Of a stretch of DNA of 64,000 nt, positions 18,237-26,657 are shown piece by piece. The translations under genes were made by a program, and so were the position numbers. The stretch covers positions 496,001-560,000 of the forward strand of contig FNZT01000003.1 in assembly GCA_900109435.1 (NCBI GenBank), in the 5' to 3' direction. The DNA comes from Ruminococcus sp. YRD2003 (GTDB taxonomy: Bacteria; Bacillota; Clostridia; Oscillospirales; Ruminococcaceae). Each line of letters begins with the position of its first letter. The first letter of the stretch is position 1. The notes beneath the pieces were generated by a model. That model searched no databases, was not told the DNA's origin, and saw only the letters and a program-made list of their open reading frames with translations.

Positions 18237-19694
18237 TTATTCAACTGTGATACCAGGAACAGCCTCTACAACCTTCTTCTTGAATGTTACAACTGTATCA
18301 TCCCAAGACTTGCCACCCTTGAGGTACTCGTCTGTTACAGCGTTGAGGAACTCGCCCTTAACAGCTGCATCGTAAGGAGTGATAAGACCATTGAAGTTGA
18401 TTGTCTTAGCGTTGTTAGCAAGCTCTGCGAAGTAGTTCTGCTTGTCAGCGAAGTTGTTGGAGATCTTCTCGTTGAATACTGTGTTAGCAGAGATGAGGTC
18501 ATCCATAACCTTTGTGTTGTTTACATACTCAGGCTTGTTCTTAGCGTAAGCAGACATCTGAGCCTCGTCAGAAGTTGCAGAGATGATGAAGTCACGAGCC
18601 TCTTCGCCGTTGTCAGTTGCGGGATTAACAACGATCCAAGTACCGCCCCAGAAGAATGCCTGCGGGCCCTGGCAAACGTTCCACTTACCGTATGTAGCGC
18701 CGCCTTCGCCGCCTGCTGCGTCGAGGAAGAAGCCACCGAAGCCCCATGTAGATACGAAGTAACCCATGCAAGCATCGTTAGAACCAGCAGCAGTCCACTC
18801 ATCTGTCCACTGGCTGTTCTTTGTTACGCCGCCGCAATCCCAGAGAGCCTTAGCTGTATCAGCGAAGTTCTGGCAGAAGTCATCGATAACGAGCTTGTTA
18901 TCAACAACCCAAGGCTGTGTACGGCCGCAAGCAAATGCCTGCCACATACCGCCAACTGTATCAGCGAGAGCTGTCTTACCGGAAGACTTATCCTGAACTG
19001 TCTTAGCAGCCTCAACGAACTTATCCCAGTCAGCAACCTTAGCCTGCATCTCAGCGGGTGTAGAAGCACCGAGGTAATCCTTAGCGAGGTCAGCTCTGTA
19101 AGCGAAGCCGCCTGCTGCTGCCTGCCATGAAACGCCCTTACGAACGCCGTTGGAATCCTTACCGATCTCATCTGTGTACTTGTAGATGTTAGCGAAATCG
19201 CTGTCGCCGAGACCGAGCTTGCTGAGAGCAAGAGTCTTGGAGTCATCGTTGATGTACTTGAGAGCCCAGTCAGCCTCGCAGAAGTAAACGTCGAGGTCGC
19301 CGCCGTCGTTGAAGAGCTGGTCATAACGCTCGGAAGCGTCGCCGCCGCCAACACCGAAGGAGATGAAGTGAATGCCGTCTACCTTGTCATCAGCGAGGTC
19401 GTCCTTGATTGTGTCATAGGAAAGACCCTTCCACTGAGCGATAAGAGTAGGAACGTCGTCTGCGTTCCAAGCTGCAACTGTGAATGTGTCGCCGCCTGTC
19501 TTAACAGAAGCGTCGATCTCACCTGTTGACTCCTCGGGAGCACCTGTTGTGGTCTCGCCCTCAGAAGCAGCCTCCTTAGTTGTTGTCTCCTTGGATGAAG
19601 AGCTGGAGCTCTCGTCGTCGCCGCAGCTTGCGAATGCTGTTGCAGCCATTGCAAGTGTAGCTACTAATGCTAATGTCTTCTTAAGTGTGTTCAT
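18237..19694 (-). CDS. Extracellular sugar-binding lipoprotein of ABC transporter
   Basis: Family 1 solute-binding protein of 485 residues. It has a lipoprotein signal peptide with lipobox FASC (Cys23) and a low-complexity Ser/Thr/Glu linker to about residue 65 that would span the cell wall. A two-lobe binding domain rich in Trp and Tyr follows. Such aromatic content fits oligosaccharide stacking. ATG at 19694 follows AAGGAGG. Codon choice is restricted compared with neighbours, as for a highly expressed gene. First gene of the transporter operon, preceded by a long structured leader. Confidence 0.93.
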   Translation of the reverse strand: MNTLKKTLALVATLAMAATAFASCGDDESSSSSSKETTTKEAASEGETTTGAPEESTGEIDASVKTGGDTFTVAAWNADDVPTLIAQWKGLSYDTIKDDLADDKVDGIHFISFGVGGGDASERYDQLFNDGGDLDVYFCEADWALKYINDDSKTLALSKLGLGDSDFANIYKYTDEIGKDSNGVRKGVSWQAAAGGFAYRADLAKDYLGASTPAEMQAKVADWDKFVEAAKTVQDKSSGKTALADTVGGMWQAFACGRTQPWVVDNKLVIDDFCQNFADTAKALWDCGGVTKNSQWTDEWTAAGSNDACMGYFVSTWGFGGFFLDAAGGEGGATYGKWNVCQGPQAFFWGGTWIVVNPATDNGEEARDFIISATSDEAQMSAYAKNKPEYVNNTKVMDDLISANTVFNEKISNNFADKQNYFAELANNAKTINFNGLITPYDAAVKGEFLNAVTDEYLKGGKSWDDTVVTFKKKVVEAVPGITVE

Positions 19695-19719
19695 TAGAAT
19701 TTTCCTCCTTAAATATGTA

Positions 19720-19742
19720 TATTATATTTTAAAAATATAATA
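19720..19742 (-). repeat. AT-only perfect palindrome before the ribosome site
   Basis: 11-bp arms TATTATATTTT / AAAATATAATA around one base, just upstream of AAGGAGG. In RNA it would form a weak all-AU hairpin at the boundary between the structured leader and the binding-protein gene; it could serve as a processing site. Confidence 0.6.
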
Positions 19743-19764
19743 CGCTTTGGTTTAGATGGATTTG

Positions 19765-20012
19765 TGTGGCTGTCTCTTTCGTTCTGTTCCGCACGACGAC
19801 TGTCCTCGCCGCTGCATAGCGTCTCGTCAGAACTGCCGTAGTGTCCGTAAGGACTATTACTAAAGGCTGATGCCTCTGTAAATAATGTTTGAGCAACACT
19901 TTCTGCGGAAGTCCTCCGCTATCCGTACACCATCGCTCACCGTATCGGTTCCCCGACGGACGTCCTCCGCTTGTGGGGCACCTCATCATCGAGCGTTGTT
20001 ATACGTAACTGC
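19765..20012 (-). ncRNA. Candidate structured leader RNA upstream of sugar ABC operon
   Basis: GC-rich island in an AT-rich 600-bp gap, inside the predicted 5' leader. Minus-strand folding by eye gives the following. CGCTC pairs with a later GAGCG and encloses GGTGCCCC/GGGGAACC (one mismatch) around hairpin CGGA-GGACG-TCCG. Next come hairpin GCGGA-GGACT-TCCGC (19905-19919) and hairpin GTCC-TTAC-GGAC. A long nested stem follows: GTTCTG/CAGAAC closing GACGA/TCGTC closing CGCT-ATGC-AGCG. Both GGAC loops could pair with the GTCC further on. The only open frame here gives a protein-unlike sequence. It may be a leader element or a separate RNA; I could not match it to a known family. Confidence 0.55.
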
Positions 20013-20051
20013 CTTATTTCTATATTGCAGGAGTATTGCTTTTGCATTTAC

Positions 20052-20080
20052 AATATACCGTATTTCACAGCTAAAGTCAA
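20052..20080 (-). promoter_or_regulatory. SigA-type promoter of the sugar ABC operon
   Basis: Minus strand TTGACT, 17 bp, TATATT. It places the start near 20045, giving a 5' leader of about 350 nt before the binding-protein gene. Confidence 0.75.
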
Positions 20081-20300
20081 TGCTTTGAATAGTTCTGTAA
20101 ACGTTTTTTGAACATTCTGTACATTTTCAACACCGTTCTTTTGTTAGTTTTTACATAATTACAGGCTGTAAAATCTAAAAGTTACAAAACGGTAAAAGTG
20201 TATTTTGACCTTATTACACATAAACGGCGCGTTTCTTTTATACCTATTGCCTAAATATCCCAATATGGTACAAAACAGTCAAGTCCGTTTTTGTCTATAT
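20081..20300. other. AT-rich intergenic stretch without recognised gene
   Basis: About 220 bp between the sugar-operon promoter and the end of the dockerin protease. No open frame with a ribosome site, tRNA or clear terminator was seen. A partial match to a catabolite-response site at 20096-20109 lacks the 3' half. Confidence 0.5.
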
Positions 20301-22718
20301 TCACCTCGTGGAAATCAGTGAGTAGTACGCGAGGATTCCGCTGGCGTCACGTGCGTCTATTTCGCCGTCACCGTTGTAATCGGAATACATCTCCATTTCA
20401 TCGGGGAGCGCTCCCGATCCGCCTGTAGACTGTGAAGAATAGTGCATAAGCACAAGGCTCGCATCCTTGGCATCGACCATACCGCTGCCGTCAGCGTCGC
20501 CGAGCTTGTACGCGTCTCCGATAACTCTTATCCTTATTATATTGTCAGCAAGTCCCTCGCGTTGAACTTTTATCTCCGCCGAAGCAGCCGCACTGCTGAC
20601 GGGGATTCGTATCTTCTCGGAGCTCATTACCGCGTTCGTACCGCACGCGACCTCACCGAACGAATCGGTGTAGAGATACACGTCGACAGTATCCTCGGGC
20701 ACAGTCAGCAAAACTTCCTCCTGCCCCGCACGGTAACCTGCGTCTTTTTTATTGGTCACGCCCGTACCGTCCGATATTACATATTTCATATAGTAAAGCT
20801 CGGGCTTCTCGGGGTAAAAGCTTCTCTGTGATACGCAGCCGCTGCCGTCGGGAGCAGTTGCCGCCCTGAGCGTAACATTCTCCGTTATCTCTATCGGCTC
20901 TGTATACAGACTGTATTCTCTGCCCGTGCTGTAGTACACATCACCGCCGTCGGGAGAAATGAGCTCCACCCTCTCGCCTGCGGGCACTGCCCCGCTCATA
21001 TGCGAGAATCCGACCGAGCCTTTCTCTCTGCCGAATACCTTCATCGAGATATTTCCGCTCTTTATCGCGACAGTTCCCTCCGAGAAGAGCATTTCCATGC
21101 TTGCATAAGCCATCTCTGCTGCTTTTAGCTCATCGGTATCAGTCTCCTCGAGTCCGTCGTAGAGGTCGTCCTTGACCGCGGCAAGGAGCTCCTGCTCCTC
21201 CTCGTCGGTGTAGACAATATTGTCCGAGACTACGTCCACCCACTCCGTACCGTCGAGGCTGTAAAAACTCTCACCCGCATTTGTCGAGGCGAGGATGCCG
21301 TCATAGGTAGTATAGCTGCCGAGGCTCGTGATCTCGCCGCTCTCGTCGTTTGTGACGTACATTACAGTCTCCAGAGGAACTACGAACGGGGTATCCGCGC
21401 AGTAGAGCTTCACAACCGCCGCAAAGGTTTCGCCCGCGCTTACTTCGACGCATCTGTCGAGGTCAAGCGTCATAAAGCCCGTATAGCCGCAGCTTCCCTT
21501 CGTCACGGATGAAGCCGTTCCCGAGGAAGGGTCAGCCGTATCCGAGAGGTCGGTATAGATCGTTATTTCGTAGTTGGTATCTGGAGAAACGATATACGTG
21601 CCTATCGCAGCTATCTGCGTGTCCTCGTCGGCAGTAAAGACATTCGCCATATACGAAGGTCGGATCTCGTCGATATCATCATATGCGGAAAGACTTTGCA
21701 GCTGCGGATAGGTGTCGTGCTGATACAGCTCAGTATAGTCATCTTTATCACCGAGCTCGAACACAGCGAACTCCGTCAGCGACCTGTCGCAGTAGGATAT
21801 CCAGATAAAGCCGTCTTCGCCGTAAGAATCGCCCCAGCTGTTCTTGACGAGCCAAGCGCCGTCCCGAGCGGCAGGATTGGTAAAATTCTCCTTCGGGAAG
21901 CTGTCATCCCAGCCGACTATAGCGACCGAGTGATTTGCAAAACGCGGTTTCCTGTACGTATTTGACGACGAGAACTCGGAGCTGTAATTCTTCACAGCGT
22001 CTGAGTAGAATGAAACATCTACAGCGTGTCCGTCATAAACGAACTGCTTGATCAGCGAGTTGACCTCAGCCTCGTTCGTGCGTTCTCTGTCGTAATCGAA
22101 GCTGTAGGCATTTCGGAGATGATAAGCGCATTCACCGCGCTTATCATCAAGCGCGCCGCTGTTCTCGAAAGCAGACAAATCCCCGTACGGGATAACGCTC
22201 TCATCCGCAGGACCTATCCACTGTGCCCACAGGTTCGTGACAACAAGAGCACTGCCACCGCTGTTGAGCAATTCGTTCACACCCGCCTTGTCGGTGACAT
22301 AGGCTTCATCCGACAGCGCACCGTAATACGCCGTGTGGAACTCGGACAGGTCGACCGTCATATTGCTCTGTATTACACTGCTCTCAGCGCTCGCTATCGC
22401 AGAATGTGCCCAGCACGTACCATATGGAGTCTGAGTCTTCACGGGCGATACGGGACAGCTCTCACGCATACTGAAGCTGCTCGGGAACTCCGTCTCTCCC
22501 GTATCAGCAGTAAAAGCACTCGCCTGCGGAACGAGCTCCAAAGCTCCGTCTGCTCCTTTGACTCTCATATACGGCACAGGCTGAGACAGTGCATACCCAC
22601 GCGATACGCCATCATCAGCGAACGCTCGCAGTTCCGCAAAACCGACACCACCGTTACATGAGGCGGCAAGGCTAAGAGCTGCCGCCGCTGAAAATGCACG
22701 TTTCAGAAAAGCTCTCAT
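20301..22718 (-). CDS. Secreted papain-family (C1A) cysteine protease with C-terminal dockerin
   Basis: 805 residues. A signal peptide covers about 1-33. The C1 peptidase domain has Q96 and catalytic C102 in QTPYGTCWAHS, H263 in NHSVAIVGWDD and N293 in VKNSWGDSYG. A beta-rich middle region follows, with a chitobiase/Ig-like repeat around the VYYSTGREYSLYTEPI stretch. From about 740 comes a type I dockerin with two calcium-binding repeats (GDADGSGMVDAKDAS and DYNGDGEIDARDAS). The dockerin implies attachment to a cohesin scaffoldin outside the cell. The role (nutrient proteolysis, processing of cellulosome parts or defence) is not shown. It follows ydcF by 15 bp with GGGAGG before the ATG. Confidence 0.93.
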   Translation of the reverse strand: MRAFLKRAFSAAAALSLAASCNGGVGFAELRAFADDGVSRGYALSQPVPYMRVKGADGALELVPQASAFTADTGETEFPSSFSMRESCPVSPVKTQTPYGTCWAHSAIASAESSVIQSNMTVDLSEFHTAYYGALSDEAYVTDKAGVNELLNSGGSALVVTNLWAQWIGPADESVIPYGDLSAFENSGALDDKRGECAYHLRNAYSFDYDRERTNEAEVNSLIKQFVYDGHAVDVSFYSDAVKNYSSEFSSSNTYRKPRFANHSVAIVGWDDSFPKENFTNPAARDGAWLVKNSWGDSYGEDGFIWISYCDRSLTEFAVFELGDKDDYTELYQHDTYPQLQSLSAYDDIDEIRPSYMANVFTADEDTQIAAIGTYIVSPDTNYEITIYTDLSDTADPSSGTASSVTKGSCGYTGFMTLDLDRCVEVSAGETFAAVVKLYCADTPFVVPLETVMYVTNDESGEITSLGSYTTYDGILASTNAGESFYSLDGTEWVDVVSDNIVYTDEEEQELLAAVKDDLYDGLEETDTDELKAAEMAYASMEMLFSEGTVAIKSGNISMKVFGREKGSVGFSHMSGAVPAGERVELISPDGGDVYYSTGREYSLYTEPIEITENVTLRAATAPDGSGCVSQRSFYPEKPELYYMKYVISDGTGVTNKKDAGYRAGQEEVLLTVPEDTVDVYLYTDSFGEVACGTNAVMSSEKIRIPVSSAAASAEIKVQREGLADNIIRIRVIGDAYKLGDADGSGMVDAKDASLVLMHYSSQSTGGSGALPDEMEMYSDYNGDGEIDARDASGILAYYSLISTR

Positions 22719-22733
22719 AACTTACCTCCCTTG

Positions 22734-23522
22734 TCAGGAAATGACATCGCGCGCGGTGTAGTAAGCGATACCGAACCACTCCCTCACCCAGTATGTCGGC
22801 GCGAGCCACCATGGGGTATGCGCAGATATATTATACGCCTCCATACCGAGCTTTTTCGCCTTCATATCCGAACGAAGCTGGTGGAAGCCGTCAGTTACTA
22901 TCGTTATGTGCTCGGGAAGCCCCTCCTGCCTGATGATATCGTGCGAGAAGCGTAGGTTCTCGTCAGTGGTAGTGGACTTGTCCTCCTCAAAGATACGCTC
23001 AGGAGCTATACCACGCCCGATGAGATAGTCTCTCATGCACTTTGCCTCACTGACGCTCTCGTCCTTGCCCTGTCCGCCCGACACTATCACACATACGTTC
23101 GGATTATCGGCGAGGTAGGTGTAAGCCGTGTCAAGCCTGCGTCTGAGCATAAGGCTCGGCGAGCCGTTTTTGACCTTGCAGCCGAGAATTACCACCGTGG
23201 TATCGGTATCGGTCGGGGAATCGTGCATCTCCCTTACCATGAAGAAGCTTATCACCGCCGCAACCGCAATGCATATGACCGTGATAGCCGAAAGCGTACA
23301 CACGAGCCCACGCCCGCCCCTGCTCTCCCACAGGCGAGCGACAAAGCTGCTTGTCCTGCCGTAGAACAGGAAAAAAGCCGTCAGAACTCCCGATACGGAA
23401 GCTCCCGCTATATTGCCGAGGTTGATTATCCCACCCGTAAGGGGCAGAAGAAATATAATGAATACTATAAAAGAAATGAGAGTCGGTATAACTCTCATTT
23501 CTGACCTGATAAAGTTAAGCAT
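22734..23522 (-). CDS. YdcF/SanA family membrane protein (DUF218)
   Basis: 262 residues with four hydrophobic N-terminal helices (up to about 97), then a DUF218 domain beginning VVILGCKVKNGSPSLMLRRRLD and including IVSGGQGKDESVSEAKCM and STTTDENLRFS. Family members such as ElyC and SanA affect envelope or peptidoglycan precursor metabolism; the biochemical role here is unknown. It lies 10 bp after the PHP gene. Confidence 0.88.
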   Translation of the reverse strand: MLNFIRSEMRVIPTLISFIVFIIFLLPLTGGIINLGNIAGASVSGVLTAFFLFYGRTSSFVARLWESRGGRGLVCTLSAITVICIAVAAVISFFMVREMHDSPTDTDTTVVILGCKVKNGSPSLMLRRRLDTAYTYLADNPNVCVIVSGGQGKDESVSEAKCMRDYLIGRGIAPERIFEEDKSTTTDENLRFSHDIIRQEGLPEHITIVTDGFHQLRSDMKAKKLGMEAYNISAHTPWWLAPTYWVREWFGIAYYTARDVIS

Positions 23523-23532
23523 TATTTAAACG

Positions 23533-24369
23533 TCAGTCCTTCTTGGCCGCGAGCTTGATGATGCGGTCGACTTCCTCCTGAGCGGTGAGCTCGCTGCCGA
23601 GATGGGTAGGCACACTGTTATAGAGTCCGTGGAAGTCGGAGCCACCCGTCCTGATGAGCTCATACCTGTCAGCAATGGCACCGAGCTCCTTGCGGTAGTT
23701 CTCGTCCGCTGAGTAGTGACCTATCTCTACGCCGTCTATCTTGCCCTTCTTCGCGAGCTCCTCAAGTAGCTCAATGTTATCGTACTGTGCGGGATGAGCC
23801 ATTACAGCCACTCCCCTTGCGGTGTGGATAAGGTCGATGACAAAGTTTACATCGGGATATTCACGCTCAACGTAGCATGAGCCTATCTTTGGGTTGAAGA
23901 GCTCTCTGTCGAGCTCGCCGTAGAATTCCAGCGCATAGCCGTAATCTATAAGAGCACGCATGATATGCTGCTTGAAAATGCTCTTTGAAGCGGTAGTATG
24001 CTTGAGGATGCTCTCGAGGGTAATTGGGTACTTTGACATCACCTTGTCTATCATCTCCTTCGAGCAAGCCTTTCTTATCTCGCAGGATTTGAGGCACAGT
24101 CCCTCAAGCCTGTCAGGCTTCTGCGGAGCGTAGCAGAGAATATGTACCTTACTGTTTCTGTCCTTGTCCCAAGCGGAGAGCTCAACACCGCGAAGTATCT
24201 TCACACCCTCGCGCTGCCCGAGCACTTCAGCTCTTGAAAACGAAGCCATGGTGTCGTGATCGGTAATAGACAGGCATTCTATACCAGTGCGTTTTGCCTG
24301 AGAGATGATGTCCTCTATACCGAGCGAGCCGTCAGACAGCTTGGTATGACAGTGCAGATCGCAGATCAT
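23533..24369 (-). CDS. PHP domain metal-dependent phosphoesterase
   Basis: 278 residues, polymerase-and-histidinol-phosphatase fold. The metal-binding signature DLHCHTKLSDG sits at residues 4-14, with SITDHDT, GVELSA, a HTARGVAVMAHPAQ motif and the final GGSDFHG. The closest known type is YciV/TrpH (3',5'-nucleotide bisphosphate phosphatase / RNase AM). First gene of the short PHP-ydcF-protease operon; a SigA-type promoter and a small hairpin precede it. Confidence 0.9.
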   Translation of the reverse strand: MICDLHCHTKLSDGSLGIEDIISQAKRTGIECLSITDHDTMASFSRAEVLGQREGVKILRGVELSAWDKDRNSKVHILCYAPQKPDRLEGLCLKSCEIRKACSKEMIDKVMSKYPITLESILKHTTASKSIFKQHIMRALIDYGYALEFYGELDRELFNPKIGSCYVEREYPDVNFVIDLIHTARGVAVMAHPAQYDNIELLEELAKKGKIDGVEIGHYSADENYRKELGAIADRYELIRTGGSDFHGLYNSVPTHLGSELTAQEEVDRIIKLAAKKD

Positions 24370-24418
24370 TGTTCAAACCTCTTTCCAATGCCGCAAAAAT
24401 GAAACTGCGGCAGACAAA

Positions 24419-24447
24419 ATAATATATACTGCATTATATGATGTCAA
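24419..24447 (-). promoter_or_regulatory. SigA-type promoter of the PHP-ydcF-protease unit
   Basis: Minus strand TTGACA, 17 bp, TATTAT. The short leader contains a GCCGCA / TGCGGC hairpin just before the start codon region (about 24389-24413). Confidence 0.7.
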
Positions 24448-24579
24448 TATCACAAAAAGAAGTACATACAGCGATAATAATTATATCACATATTACGACA
24501 GATTTCAAGTATTTTCGTACAATTTTTCTGCCGATCTGACCGAAAAAAACTTCCAAAAGTATAAAATGGCTATATACCG

Positions 24580-25401
24580 TCATTGAAGAGCCGCATAAAG
24601 CTCTCCCTTTTTGAAGCCCGTCTCCTTCGCGACGGCTTTGCAGGCGTCTGTAGGCTTCTCGCCCATAGAGATGAGCTTCTTCACCTGTTCCAGTGCCTGC
24701 TCGAGCGTAAGCTCCTCGCTGTCGGAGCTACCGCCCTCTACAACGAGCACGTACTCTCCGCGCGGCTCGTTCTCGTTGTAATAGCTCACAGCCTCAGCGA
24801 GCGTCATGCGCAGAGTCTCCTCATGTAGCTTCGTTATCTCACGGCATATCGAGATATGCCTGTCCCCGCCGAAGAAGTCGGCAAGGTCTGCGAGCGTGTT
24901 TTTCAGCTTATGCGGAGCCTCATAGAATATCATCGCACCTGTCTCGCCGCGAAGACGTTCGAGCTGCTCTGCGCGCTCCTTCTTGTTCACAGAGAGGAAG
25001 CCCTCGAAGGTGAATCTGCTCAGATGCATCCCCGAAAGTGCCGCCGCAGTCACCACTGCCGACGGTCCCGGTACCGCCCTCACATCTATGCCGTTCTCAT
25101 AAGCAAGCTTCACAAGGACCTCGCCGGGGTCGGAGATACAAGGCATACCCGCGTCGGTGACGACACCGCAGCTCTCGCCCGCGAGAATGCGGTCTATGAT
25201 GTGCTGAGCCTCTGTGCGCGAACTGTGCTGATGAAAGCTCACAAGCTCGTTTTTTATCTCGTGCCGCGTCAGAAGCTTCAGCGTGACGCGGGTGTCCTCG
25301 GCGCAGATGAAGTCCACCTCAGCGAGCATTCTCAGCTGACGGAGGGTGATATCTTCCATATTGCCGATAGGCGTACCTATTATGTAAAGTGTGCCGCTCA
25401 T
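24580..25401 (-). CDS. rsmI: 16S rRNA (cytidine(1402)-2'-O)-methyltransferase RsmI
   Basis: Tetrapyrrole-methylase fold. It starts MSGTLYIIGTPIGNMEDITLRQL, the standard RsmI opening, with AEDTRVTLKLL, DAGMPCISDPG and VPGPSAVVTAAALSG motifs in order. 273 residues. ATG at 25401 was chosen (GGAGCAGGT upstream); a much longer frame to 25644 merely runs through trmN6. It overlaps the trmN6 stop by 4 bp. Last gene of a tRNA/rRNA modification operon. Confidence 0.96.
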   Translation of the reverse strand: MSGTLYIIGTPIGNMEDITLRQLRMLAEVDFICAEDTRVTLKLLTRHEIKNELVSFHQHSSRTEAQHIIDRILAGESCGVVTDAGMPCISDPGEVLVKLAYENGIDVRAVPGPSAVVTAAALSGMHLSRFTFEGFLSVNKKERAEQLERLRGETGAMIFYEAPHKLKNTLADLADFFGGDRHISICREITKLHEETLRMTLAEAVSYYNENEPRGEYVLVVEGGSSDSEELTLEQALEQVKKLISMGEKPTDACKAVAKETGFKKGELYAALQ

Positions 25402-26120
25402 ACCTGCTCCTTTCCCGTGTCGTAAATCCTTTGCAGCTCGTCCGTGAAACCGTCGCCGCTGCGGATATAAAGCTGCGGCTCTATCTTCATGAACGGCTTC
25501 GAGCCCTTTTTGCCCTCGATGAGGAAGAGCCACGGAGCCTCGTCCGCGTTCTTCGACACCATGCGGAGGCGCTTGGGCTCGATGTTGTGGGACTTCATCG
25601 CGTACATCACGTCGCTGAGGCGCTCGGGACGATTGCAGACACACAGCCTTCCCCCGAATTTGAGCAATTTCTCCGCCGCCGCGCAGACGTCATCTATCGT
25701 GCAGAGTATCTCATGACGGGCTATGCGCTGAGCCGTTATCGCGCTCTGGAAGCCCGCATTGTTCACCTTATACGGCGGGTTGCAGGTCACGAGGTCGAGC
25801 CGTCCGATGGGCGCGCCCTCCCAGAGCTCCTTCAAATCGGCGCACACGGGCACGATACCGCTCGTCTCGCTGCGCTCCATTCCGAGGCGGAGCTGCTCTA
25901 TCGCGCCCTCCTGAATGTCCACGGCATAGGTGACCTGCGGCGGCATTTTCTTCTGCATTATAAGTGGGATTATCCCACAGCCCGTCCCGAGGTCGCAGAC
26001 CTTGTCCTTTGCGCGGTACTGCGAAAAATCCGCGAGCAGGAAGGCGTCCGTGCCGAAGCGGTGGTCGCTGCTCGCACAGACGTATATCTTATCTGTCAGT
26101 TTTTCGTATTTGTAGTCCAT
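25398..26120 (-). CDS. trmN6: tRNA1(Val) adenine-N6 methyltransferase-like protein
   Basis: 240-residue class I methyltransferase with SAM motif VCDLGTGCGIIPLIM and the N6-adenine signature NPPY in VTCNPPYKVNNAG. The family (TrmN6/YfiC) methylates A37 of tRNA-Val in E. coli; the exact tRNA is not certain in Firmicutes. The trmN6-rsmI pair is common in Firmicutes. It starts right at the stop of the cysteine hydrolase gene. Confidence 0.88.
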   Translation of the reverse strand: MDYKYEKLTDKIYVCASSDHRFGTDAFLLADFSQYRAKDKVCDLGTGCGIIPLIMQKKMPPQVTYAVDIQEGAIEQLRLGMERSETSGIVPVCADLKELWEGAPIGRLDLVTCNPPYKVNNAGFQSAITAQRIARHEILCTIDDVCAAAEKLLKFGGRLCVCNRPERLSDVMYAMKSHNIEPKRLRMVSKNADEAPWLFLIEGKKGSKPFMKIEPQLYIRSGDGFTDELQRIYDTGKEQV

Positions 26121-26657
26121 TCATTTACTCCGTATCATATCAAGCACTTCCGCCATTTTCACGCACCTCGCGTACCTGTTCTGCCAAATGAAATCGTTAT
26201 AGTAGCGGTAGGTCTGCTCCGCTGTCATAAAGACATTATCGAAGGTAGAGTTGCAGTATTCGGGAACTATCATCTCGAAGCCGCGCTCAAAGCCGCACTT
26301 GACAGTCGCGTCAATGCAGTAATCCGTCTGCAAGCCCGTGACAACGAGTCTTTTCACGCCCTTCTCCAGCAGATATCCAAGTAGTCCGCTGTCACGGAAG
26401 GGGCTGTTCACATACTTGTCGAATACGCGCTCGCCCGCCTCGGGAGCGAACTGCCCGCATACGTCAAAGCCCTCATTGCCCTTTGAGAGCGGCTTGCCCT
26501 CGCCGTCATCATGGCGGACATATATGACCTCCGCACCGTTCTCACGAGCTTCGGCTATGAGGTCGCGGACATTTGCGATATATGTATCGTAAGCATAGAG
26601 CTTTTCGGTGGTCATGAGCTCTTGCGCGTCGATAACAAGAAGAGCCGTTTTTGTCAT
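26121..26657 (-). CDS. Isochorismatase-family cysteine hydrolase
   Basis: 178 residues with the isochorismatase fold. The catalytic aspartate is in LLVIDAQELM, and the cysteine is in VVTGLQTDYCIDATVK. The substrate is unknown (nicotinamidase and N-carbamoyl hydrolases share this fold). It overlaps mnmA by 4 bp and trmN6 follows directly, so it is embedded in a tRNA modification operon without obvious reason. Confidence 0.88.
   Translation of the reverse strand: MTKTALLVIDAQELMTTEKLYAYDTYIANVRDLIAEARENGAEVIYVRHDDGEGKPLSKGNEGFDVCGQFAPEAGERVFDKYVNSPFRDSGLLGYLLEKGVKRLVVTGLQTDYCIDATVKCGFERGFEMIVPEYCNSTFDNVFMTAEQTYRYYNDFIWQNRYARCVKMAEVLDMIRSK

Noticed and set aside
19729-19989. An 86-codon minus-strand frame in the sugar-operon leader
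   Set aside because: The product resembles no protein, has no ribosome site, and the DNA is better explained by nested RNA hairpins.
19765-20012. Assignment of the structured leader to raiA, 6S, tmRNA, SRP or RNase P RNA
   Set aside because: None of the conserved sequence blocks I can recall for 6S, tmRNA, SRP or RNase P is present; raiA could not be judged without a covariance model.
20096-20109. Possible catabolite-response element TGTAAACG...
   Set aside because: Only the left half matches; the right half ends in Ts instead of CA.
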